64,000 nucleotides of DNA. It comes from Bacteroidales bacterium (GTDB lineage: Bacteria; Bacteroidota; Bacteroidia; Bacteroidales; VadinHA17). How positions within the stretch are numbered: the first letter of the stretch is position 1; every line of letters begins with the position of its first letter. The stretch is taken from assembly GCA_003141895.1 (NCBI GenBank), contig PLNT01000011.1:109112-173111 (forward strand), written 5' to 3'. This document shows, piece after piece, positions 52,489-62,400 of this stretch. The notes below the pieces were generated by a model. It made no database searches. It saw only the letters and a list, made by a program, of their open reading frames with translations, and was not told the DNA's origin. A program made the position numbers and the translations under genes.

Positions 52489-53376
52489 ATGAGGAATTAT
52501 AATCTAAAAATAGCGGGGTATAATATCGGGTTTGAATCATCATCGAACGGTCCGGATCTTAAACCATCCGCCAAATTCCTCAAAAACATACACGACAATA
52601 ATGGATCGGATATTCTTATCCGTGTTCACTCTGAATCTTTCAATCTGCCAACGGGTGCAGAAAGAGTTTTTCGTGCGCCATATGTTGAAGAGATAAACGG
52701 TATAAAATTCAATAATGAGACTAACTTCTGGAGTGTCTGGAAATACAAGTCAGAGTTGTATATATGGACGATCTTCCCTCTTTCTTCCACAGAAAAAAAT
52801 GCCGTGCTGAAGTTTTCACTAACCTCAATGGAATGGGATCTCTGGATCTATAGTTCCCAGGATGAAACTGATCCATTGGAATATCCGCTTGATGGACTTA
52901 TCCTTTATTATATCACTGTGATAAACGGAGATATTATGATCCATGCCTCGGGAATTAACAATGCGGGCCACGGCTACATCTTCAGCGGAATATCCGGAAA
53001 AGGTAAATCTACAATGTCCAGACTCTGGGAAAATTCCGGAGCAAGAGTAATCCACGACGACAGGCTTATTTTAAGAAATACTGGAAATGGTTACAGGATG
53101 TACAATACACCTGTTTATAATAATGATGAACCCCGTGAATCAATCCTCAGCAAGATCTTCATTATTGAGCATGGCCCCGAAAATAAACTTATTCCTTTAA
53201 AAGGCGCTAACGCAGTTACCCAGGTGATGGCAAACTGCATTCAACATAACTGGGGACCTGATATTATTGCCAGACTGCTGGGTTCTATTTCGATAATGTG
53301 CGGGGCAATCCCTACTTACAAGCTTATTTTCAAGCCTGACAGAAGTGTAATTGACCTGATTTTAGAAAATGAGTAA
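52489..53376 (+). CDS. HPr kinase/phosphorylase-like protein (RiPP-associated type)
   Basis: Walker A FSGISGKGKSTMSRLW, IHDDRLILR. Confidence 0.82.
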   Translation: MRNYNLKIAGYNIGFESSSNGPDLKPSAKFLKNIHDNNGSDILIRVHSESFNLPTGAERVFRAPYVEEINGIKFNNETNFWSVWKYKSELYIWTIFPLSSTEKNAVLKFSLTSMEWDLWIYSSQDETDPLEYPLDGLILYYITVINGDIMIHASGINNAGHGYIFSGISGKGKSTMSRLWENSGARVIHDDRLILRNTGNGYRMYNTPVYNNDEPRESILSKIFIIEHGPENKLIPLKGANAVTQVMANCIQHNWGPDIIARLLGSISIMCGAIPTYKLIFKPDRSVIDLILENE

Positions 53377-55186
53377 GTTACTGAGCGCAAAGAACGCAAA
53401 GTTAATGAAAGAGAAAATTAACCTGTTTGGAGAATCGTTAAAGCTTGTCTGGAAAAGCGCCCCGGGATGGACATTTACAAATATTGTAATGTCTGTTTTA
53501 AGGAGCGTATTCCCATTATTGCTTATCTGGCTTCTGAAAGAGGTTGTTGATGATGTAACAAGGGCTACCACTTCTCTATCGCAGAATATTAATCTTGTCT
53601 GGCCAATAGCAGCCGTGGCAGTGATATGGTTTCTCGATGAAGCCTCGTCTGACTTTAGTGGTTATGTCAGGAAAAAACAAGCAATGAAGCTCGAGATATA
53701 TATGTATGGGCTGCTGCATTTTAAAGCTATAAGGCTCGACCTGATCAATTTTGAACGTCCCGAATATTTCGATTGTCTTACCCGTGCATCAAGAGAAGCT
53801 CCATGGCGTCCGAACAGCATCCTTAATAATCTTGTATCGATGCTCCGGGGACTGCTTTCACTGTTACTTATGGCAGGACTTATTTTTACGCTTCACTGGA
53901 CACTCGCAGTACTGTTGCTGGTCGCAAATATACCAGGAATATGGCTGCGTCTGCATTATGCTGATATCCTCTATAATTTTCAGAAGCAGCAAACGCCTGA
54001 ATCGAGAAAATCGTCTTATTTTAACTGGCTTCTTACTGGAGACAGACCTTCCAGAGAGCTGAGACTTTTCGGGCTTGGAAATTATTTTATCGACCTGTTT
54101 AAAAAATCGTTCATGAAACAAAAGCAGGAAGAGATCGATATTATTAAAAGAAGGACGTTTATCGAACTAATATCTAATCTTTTCAAAGCGTCAGCCCTGT
54201 TAATTACTCTTTTGTTTATCGCACACCTCACAATAAGCAGGAAACTAACTCTGGGTCAGATGACCATGTTTCTACTTGCATTCAGGCAGGGCATGATTTA
54301 TATTAAAGATCTGTTTGGTTCAATGGCCGGTCTTTATGAAGATAGTCTTTTCATAGATGATACCTTTGAATTTCTGAATCTTAAAGAAAATGTTACAGCT
54401 GCTGAACCGGTTATAAAGACAGGATCCTTAAAGAAAAAAATATCTGTGGAAAATCTATCTTTCACTTATCCCGGAAATAATTTCAGTGCAATCAATAATG
54501 TTTCCTTCGAAATTAAAAAGGGAGAAATCATAGCACTTGTGGGACCTAACGGTGCCGGTAAAAGTACCCTGGTAAGGTTGTTATGCAGGTTTTATGATCC
54601 GGATTCGGGAAATGTAAAATATGACGGGCAGAATATCAGGAATATCGATCCCGAAGAATACAGAAAGCAATTTTCAGTTGTTTTTCAGGATTTTATGCTT
54701 TACAATCTTTCTGCAGGAGAAAATATCCGCATGGGAAATATTGATGAAAAAAATCCTGAAGATAAGATTAGATCATCAGCTAAAACTACAGGTGTACATG
54801 ACCTTATTGACCATTTGCCTAATGGTTATGAAACAATTATCGGAAACCTGTTTGATGACAGTCGTGAACTAAGCTGGGGGGAATGGCAGAAAATCGCTCT
54901 GGCAAGGGCCCTTTTCAGGGATGCTCCGGTTTTGATTCTCGATGAGCCCTCAAGTGCATTGGATGCGGATACTGAGTATGATATTTTCAGCCGTTTCCGT
55001 GAGATTGTAAAGGGTCGTACATCTATACTTATTAGTCACAGGTTTACAAATGTCAGTCTCGCTGACAGGATAATTGTTCTCGATAAGGGATCAATTGCCG
55101 AAACAGGCACTCATGATGAGTTAATGAGAAGACATGGAATCTATTTTACAATGTTTACTAAACAAAGCAGCCGGTTCAACAAGTAG
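53369..55186 (+). CDS. ABC transporter, fused permease and ATPase (exporter)
   Basis: Six-TM domain; GPNGAGKSTLVRLL, LSWGEWQKIALARAL, LILDEPSSALDADTEYD; overlaps the kinase gene by 8 bp. Confidence 0.92.
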   Translation: MSKLLSAKNAKLMKEKINLFGESLKLVWKSAPGWTFTNIVMSVLRSVFPLLLIWLLKEVVDDVTRATTSLSQNINLVWPIAAVAVIWFLDEASSDFSGYVRKKQAMKLEIYMYGLLHFKAIRLDLINFERPEYFDCLTRASREAPWRPNSILNNLVSMLRGLLSLLLMAGLIFTLHWTLAVLLLVANIPGIWLRLHYADILYNFQKQQTPESRKSSYFNWLLTGDRPSRELRLFGLGNYFIDLFKKSFMKQKQEEIDIIKRRTFIELISNLFKASALLITLLFIAHLTISRKLTLGQMTMFLLAFRQGMIYIKDLFGSMAGLYEDSLFIDDTFEFLNLKENVTAAEPVIKTGSLKKKISVENLSFTYPGNNFSAINNVSFEIKKGEIIALVGPNGAGKSTLVRLLCRFYDPDSGNVKYDGQNIRNIDPEEYRKQFSVVFQDFMLYNLSAGENIRMGNIDEKNPEDKIRSSAKTTGVHDLIDHLPNGYETIIGNLFDDSRELSWGEWQKIALARALFRDAPVLILDEPSSALDADTEYDIFSRFREIVKGRTSILISHRFTNVSLADRIIVLDKGSIAETGTHDELMRRHGIYFTMFTKQSSRFNK

Positions 55187-55252
55187 GATTGGATTCTCTC
55201 TCTGTGCTTCTGGGTGCGTTGAAAAAGTCCTATTCTTCCACTTTTTTTCTTC

Positions 55253-55519
55253 TGAACCCTTCCCTTATCACCATAGTAATGTAATTCTTCACAATTCATG
55301 TAACAAATTAATAATATCTTCTTTAACCTATAATCTTCATATGTGTTTTATCTGGGCTACCCCCTTCCCTCCCGATAGCTATCGGGACTTCCCCCACGGG
55401 GGAAGGAGCAAAATTATCCTTTCCCCCGTGGGGGAAATAAGAAAGGGGGTTTTTAAGTATAAAAACTTGTTTTCTGTTACCATAATTCTGAAGTGATACA
55501 TAGCTATCAATAGGGGTTC
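55253..55519. mobile_element. MITE-like element, copy A (longest)
   Basis: Terminal inverted repeats GAACCC...ATAGTAATGTAATTCTTCACAATTCATGTAACA / TGTTACCATAATTCTGAAGTGATACATAGCTATCAATAGGGGTTC; core nearly identical to copy B. Confidence 0.75.
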
Positions 55520-55708
55520 AAAAAACAAAAATTTCCCTTTTGAACAATCTCTGTATAAGTTTTTTAGGATCACTTTCAGGCAGAATAGGCAAAATCTTAG
55601 AATTTCTAAATAATTCCGAAAATATTTACCAAATATTTGGAAAATTGCCTTCTTTTTGTTTAATTTTATATTGAAAGTCAGGTTCGAAGTAATATTAAAT
55701 CTAAAATA

Positions 55709-55918
55709 ATGAACAAGTTTCAGAGAGATACTCTAAAGTTGAGGTTACTCAAACTTGTGGCGTTAAAAAGCACTGGAGCTCCTGCTGAGCTGGCTTTAAG
55801 ATTTGAGATAAGTGAAAGAAGCATAAAAAGGATGGTAAAAGAGATCCGTGAAGAAGGAACCGAAATCAGGTACAGCCCGACCAGGAGGTCGTATGTGACA
55901 GATGAAGAATATGAATAA
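55709..55918 (+). CDS. Small helix-turn-helix protein
   Basis: RLLKLVALKSTGAPAELALRFEISERSIKRMVKEIREEGTEIRYSPTRRSYV. Confidence 0.75.
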   Translation: MNKFQRDTLKLRLLKLVALKSTGAPAELALRFEISERSIKRMVKEIREEGTEIRYSPTRRSYVTDEEYE

Positions 55919-55984
55919 ATATGTTGTATAACATATCAATTCTTCATTTTTCTGTCCCTGTCGTTTTTTAAACTTGCATTATAT

Positions 55985-56192
55985 AGTCATTGTCAACGGT
56001 AAATTAATGGGTTTTAATTTAGTAAATATCAGTGTTGCGATGCATGTGAATCAAGGGATTCTGAGGAGATCTGGCTATTGAGCATTATCAAGTTTATATT
56101 TGTCCTCGCTGCAGTTTTCGTGCATTAGTCTGGTCATCCTGACCGGAACCCTGTCCCCGGGAGATTGCTGACTACTTCCGGGGATTTTTTTA
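55985..56192 (+). ncRNA. Candidate structured small RNA with intrinsic terminator
   Basis: Hairpin TCTGGTCA-TCC-TGACCGGA (56129-56147), then TCCCCGG...CCGGGGA and T7 (56154-56191) in an ORF-poor intergenic region; the 5' end is not determined. Confidence 0.4.
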
Positions 56193-56278
56193 ATAGCAGG
56201 TAGCAATTGAAGAAATGTTCAATCTGGTTGAACATATGTGGAGATCTTTGAGGTCAGTGAATAAGTCCCTCCAGTTTT

Positions 56279-56462
56279 TTACCCCCAAACCCCCTAAAGG
56301 GGGCTTAAAAAAAAGTTGTCAGGGGTGAGGTAGATCAAAAAAAAAGCCCTCCTCTCAACGGGCCTTTTATATGAGCCTATGTTTATTTTGATGAAGAGCA
56401 TGTAAGAACCCTAAGCCCCCCCTGCCTACCGGCAGGCAGGCATATGGGGGGTTGGGGGGTCT
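56279..56462. repeat. REP-doublet/MITE-like pair enclosing the terminator of the giant gene
   Basis: ACCCCCAAACCCCCTAAAGGGGGCTT ... AAGCCCCCCCTGCCTACCGGCAGGCAGGCATATGGGGGGTTGGGGGGTCT. Confidence 0.7.
56336..56364 (-). terminator. Probable intrinsic terminator of the giant T9SS cargo gene
   Basis: On the minus strand AAGGCCCGTTGAGAGGAGGGCTTTTTTTTT. Confidence 0.6.
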
Positions 56463-56464
56463 AC

Positions 56465-59400
56465 TTAGTGTAATAGTGTTACATCTCCCACCTTCTTGAA
56501 TGGCATTCCATTAGCGTATTTCCCTTCAACGAACCATACATAAACTCCCTGTGCACAAAGCTTGCTGTGATAGTAACCATTCCATGGTATATTAATATCA
56601 CGGCTTTCAAAGATCAGCAGGCCCAACCTGTTGAAGATCTGAAGCTTATACTCAATTACTTTCTCCCTTATCGGCGGGAAGAAGAACTGATCTAACTCAG
56701 TGCCTCCGGTAGGCAGGTGATCAATACTTATTTCTCCGTCCTTATTCGGGGTGAAGACTGTTGAGAACCTTAATGTACCTGAAGGTTCCACTGTTACTCC
56801 CGGAGCCATTAAATACTTATCACTGCAGACAATATTCACGCCATTGACCATATTATTAAGATAAGCCCACAGAGTAACATCATATACTCCTTCTTCCATA
56901 TACTTATGATATGGTTCTTTTGTCTTTGAAGTGTCTCCGTCACCAAACTCCCAGAGATAAGAGTCTGCACCCTGGGTAAGGTTAAAGAATTTTACTTTTT
57001 CATCATTCACAAAGACAACTGCGGGTGCAAGATCGAAGTTCGCTTTTGGAGATGCATAAGCATTTACAATCTGCGATACATTTGATGTTCCTCCCGGACC
57101 GGTTACTGTCAGCTCAACTTTGAATATACCAGGGGTAAAGTAGGTATAGCCTGGATTTTTTGAAGTTGAACCGCCTCCGTCACCAAAGTCCCATAAGTAT
57201 GTCGTACCGGGTGTACTGGTATTCGCCGAAGTATTGTTGAGATCAATTGTCAGCGGTGTACAACCCGATAAAATCGGATCAAAGGCTGCCACAGGAGGCA
57301 GAGGTGTGACACTTACCTGACGCTCAATACTGTCTGAACAGGTCTCATTGCTGACATTCAGAGTTACATCGTAAGTACCAAGATCTGTATAGGTATGCGA
57401 TGGATCCTGGACGGTTGACGTGCTACCGTCTCCAAACCTCCATAACCATGTCCATGCACCTGCATTAGTTGTATTTGTAAATGCTACAGGATTACCAGAG
57501 TCTTTATAGAACTGGGATACAGGAGATGCTGTAAACTGTGCAACCGGTACCGGCATTACCGTCACATTAACAGACTTCCCTGCCGTACAATTATAGAACG
57601 ATGTCGTTGTAAGCGTAATAGTACGCGATACAGGAGCCGTTGTGGTGTTAGTATATACGTGATTAACTGTATTTGTGAAATAACCGCTAACACCGTCACC
57701 AAAATCCCAGAAGTATTTGCTTGCACCCGGCAAAGAAGTAAATATTACAGGACTGTTACTGCAGATGGTATTTTTATCCGGAGTAAATGCGGCATCAATA
57801 GCCGGATATACTGTCACAATTGAAGTGTAATGATCAGAACATCCACCAGGTGAGTGTACAGTAAGAGTAACATTGTAATAACCTATTGTGGATGGATTTG
57901 TGTTCGTAAAGGTATGACTCGGATTTGCAGCCGCTGTCTCAGCGGGAGAACCATCACCAAAGTCCCATGAGAAGCTTGCAATGCCTGTCATGTCTTTGGT
58001 AAAGGAAACCGTAAGAGGAGTACAACCATCATCAGGAGTTTTGGTGAACAAGGCCGACGGACTGTCAACAATAACTGACATATCCCCATTAGCAGTACAA
58101 CCTTTACTATCTACAACCGCATAATTGAGGCTATAAGTAGCTGCAATTCCTGAATTGAAAGTTGGCGATTGAATAGTATAGCCGCTTAAAGGACCAACTT
58201 CTCCTGTCCAGCGATGTTGTGTATATGGTGCGGTACCTCCGGTAGGATTTCCATTAAGTACTATTGAAACATTCCCGCATGCATTTACCGGAAGAGCACC
58301 GAAACTTACAACAGGGTTAGGATTAACTGTCAGTGTTGCGGCGTTAGTGTGTATTATTGCACAGCTTCCTACAAGACCGAGACGATACTGATTACCATTA
58401 AGTGTAACCGGTGCATTCGTAATTGTAAGCTGATTAGAGGCAGTTCCTGAATAGTTTGCACCATCGGTGATATCGCCCCATGCCCCTCCTGAAAATACCT
58501 GCCACTGAAGCGAAACATAGCCGGTTCCGTTTCCGATGAAGGTGGTGCTTCCATTTTCGCATATTATTTTGGCTGTGGGCTGAAGACCTACAATCGGAGC
58601 ATTAATTACCGTTAACCTTGCAAAACTGCTGTAAACAGGCACTCCGCATATTCCGGAGGCTCTTGCCCTGAATATCCAGCCATTAAAACCTGGAAGTGCG
58701 TTGGTAATTGTAAGTGTCTTTGTTGTTTCACCACTGAAGTTTGCGTCAGGTGTTACCGGTACAAAACCAGCTCCTTTATTAACATCCCATTGCCATGTAA
58801 CAGATGTACCTGCTGCGTCAGCAGACATTGTAATATTACCTCCAAGACAAGCAGAAGCATCTGCAGGATGCAAAGTAAACTCAGGCGCTGTATTAACTGT
58901 AAATATTGCATCTGCGGAGGTAACACTAGTTGAACATCCTGTGACAACAACATGATAAATATATCCATTCATTGTCCGTACAGAGCTGAATATCTGAAGC
59001 GTAGGTGTTGTGGCTCCAAAATAGTATCCGCCGTCAACAACCGGAATGAATCCTGCTCCCTGGTTAACATACCACTGGTAAGAAGGACCAGTCCCTCCGG
59101 CTGTCACGCTAAATGTTGCAGATGTAAATTCACATACTGCAGGTGACGGTGTGAAAGTTGTTACCGAAGGAGCTATGCTTACTATCACAGTTGCTGTACC
59201 ATTAAGATTACCCGAAGGATCGTTGACCTGACATCCGGTTGTTACATCCCTCACTCTTAAGAGTTTATATGTAGTTGTGGCTGCCGGACTGACCGGTATA
59301 GGTGTACCACTCACATAACCCGAAACGGTGAGGCCAGGATAATTCTCAATATCAACATCAAAAGGTCCAGGACCGACAGGCAGTGTCACAACAAGATTTG

Positions 59401-62400
59401 TAGATCCTGCAGGACAAATTGTTGCCCCACCGGTAATTATTGCAACCGGTAATGGATTAACTGTTATCTTGATTGTATTGCTTTCGGCAGTACAAACAAT
59501 TCCATTCAGAATGCTGATGATAACCCTCTTATAATACTTGTCTGATAGCGCTGCACCTGGAGCATATCCAAATGTAGTTGCGCCCGGAATAATATTAAAA
59601 GTGATATTATTATCACTCTGCTGCCACTGGTAAGTTGCCACGCCTGATGCGGTACCATCATCAGTGCTGGTAAGTGCAATAGGAACAGAGCCGTTACAGA
59701 TTGTCTGCGCCGATGCGATTATTCCGCCTGTAACCTGGTTAACAGTTACTTTGACGATATTCGATTCCTTAGTGCATTCAACAGCATTGAGCAGTGATTT
59801 GGTTATCCGCTTATACCACCTGTCTGCCGTCAGAGCTGCTGCATCATAATTAGATGCATTTGCCCCGGCGATATCGGTGAAGATTGCGCCATCGGTGCTC
59901 ACCTGCCATTGGAAGGTAACTGCACCATCACCTGTTCCGTTTGCTATACTGATAAATGTTACAGGGTCGCTTCCACTGCAGATTGTCTGATCTGAGATGA
60001 CCGTGCCACCTGTTACATTATTAACTGTCACTTTCACAATATTTGTCTCTTTTGAACAAGATACTCCGGACAAAGTGGAGGTGACCACCCTCTTATACCA
60101 CGTATCCTGTGAAAGGACTGCTGCACCATAAGTCTCCGCAGTTGCTCCCGGAATATCAGTAAAATTAAGACCATCGGTACTGCTCCTCCATTGATAGGTG
60201 ATCAGTCCGTCACCCGAAGGTGATACACTTGTAAATGCTGCCGGTGCTACTCCTTCACAAACAGTCTGATCAACTGTTATTGATCCTGCAGTAAGGTTAT
60301 TCACCGTTACCTTTATAGTGTTAGTCTCAAGCATACAAGGTACCCCCAATACTGTTGAGGTAACTTTACGTTTGTACCAGGTATCTGCAACAAGCGGCCC
60401 TGAGTTGTAGGTCTCAGATACTGCACCAGGGATATCTGCGAACAGAACACCGTTGGCACTGCTTTGCCACTGGTAAGTAAAGCTGCCGTCGCCTGTTGGT
60501 GTCACACTTGTGAAACCTGACGGAACACTGCTTTCGCATATTGTCTGATCTCCGGTGATAGATCCCGGAATGAAATTATTGACAGTTATCTTGACTATAT
60601 TAGTCTCTTTGACGCACGGAACACCTAGCACAGTCGAGGTGACAACTCGTTTATACCATGTGTCGGCTGCAAGTACTCCGGGGGAATAAGTTTCCAGGGT
60701 AGCACCACCGACATCGGAAAATGCCAAACCGTCGGGACTGCTTTGCCACTGGTAAGTGAATACTCCGTCTCCTGAAGCTGCAACACTTGTGAAAGCTGCG
60801 GGCGCTGTGCCATCGCAGATTGTCTGCGCTGAATTGATCGATCCCGGGTCAAAATTAACAATTGTCACCTTGATTATGGTGCTTGCCTTTGTACATGACA
60901 CACCGAGCGTAGTCGAGGTAACCAGACGCTTGTACCATGTGCCGGCAGTTATTATACCTGCACTATAAGTTTCCGAAGTGGCACCGGTAATGTTGGAAAA
61001 GCCTACTCCATCCAGACTGTTCTGCCACTGGTAAGTAAGTGCACCATCACCTGTCGGAGTGACGCTTGTAAATGCTGCAGGTGTTCCACCATCGCAGATG
61101 GTCTGATCTGTCAGGATTGACCCGGTGGTAAGGTTGTTAACAGTTACCTTTACAATGTTAGTAATCTTAATATAAGGAACGCCGTTAAGTGTTGATGTAA
61201 CTACCCTTCTGTACCAGGTGTCCGCAATCAGTGCAGGAGCAGTATATGTTGCTGAAGTAGCACTTCCGATATTGGTGAATATGCCGCCATCCGGACTATC
61301 CTGCCACTGGTAAGTGAATACTCCATCACCTGTCGGAGGAGCACTTGTAAATGCTGCAGGAACAGTTCCTTCACAAATTGTCTGATCGCTGAATATTGAT
61401 CCCGGATCGAAGTTTATTACTGTGACCTTTATTGTATTAGTCTCTTTTACACAATCCTTCCCGCTTAATGTAGAGGTTACTACCCGTTTATACCAGGTAT
61501 CCTGTGTTAAAGCCGGCGGAGCGTAAGTTTCAAAAGTTCCTCCTGCTATATTTGTGAATGTAAGTCCATCAGTACTCTGTTTCCACTGGTATGTATAAAT
61601 ACCTCCGTCACCTGTAGGTGTCACACTGGTAAATGCAAGAGGTACATCGCCGTCGCTGATTGTCTGATCGGTCAATATTAAGCCTGGAACAAAGTTGTTT
61701 ACTGTGACCTTTATTGCGGCAGAATTTGCTGAACAGACACTCGATCCGAGAGTAGAAATAGCTACCCTTCTGAACCACATATCGGCAATAAGGGCAGGTG
61801 ACGTGTAAATTGCTGATGCAGCACCGACAATATCATTGTAAACTATATTATTCGTACTATTCTGCCACTGGTATGAAACTGAACCACCACCGGTACCTCC
61901 TGCAATATTCGTAAATGTTGCGGGAATATCTCCTTCGCAAGTTGTCTGATCTGATCCGATGGTGCCCGGGGCAACCACGTTAATTGTTACCACTACAGTA
62001 CCATTCATAGGAGTCGTACAGGTAGTTGCGACATTTGTTGCCACCACATGATATGCTTCAGCTGTTTTGTTGGTCCATGTCAGCGCTGAGCCGGTTGTGC
62101 CCGGAAGCGATGCACCATCTGCTCCGAGTGAATTATAGAGCTGGTAGTTAACACCTGTCTGTGAATTCGATAATGTGATTGTCACACCAGGATCGCCGGC
62201 ACAATAAGCTACCGGTGCTGTAACGTTATAAACAGTCGGAAGCGGATTTACTGTAACAATAATAGGAACATGAATAGTTGTACAAAGTGCTCCTGATGTT
62301 TCAACGACAGACATCGATCCTGTGGTTGCCATGTTGAAGGTAACTGAGATCTGATTCTTTGTAGGATCAGTTGAGATAGAAGCACCTGCCGGAACGACCC

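Noticed and set aside
55134-55496. 120-aa ORF after the ABC exporter as a possible RiPP precursor
   Set aside because: Starts inside the exporter CDS in another frame and mostly translates MITE copy A, so not a credible precursor.
58701-58955. Plus-strand ORFs within the giant gene (for example 58701-58955, 59664-59849, 63033-63281)
   Set aside because: Antisense to the repeat protein and repeated because the coding repeats are repeated.
59455-61976. Regular ~280-bp periodicity as a possible CRISPR or satellite array
   Set aside because: Periodicity is in frame and encodes Ig-like protein repeats; no short conserved repeats with unique spacers.
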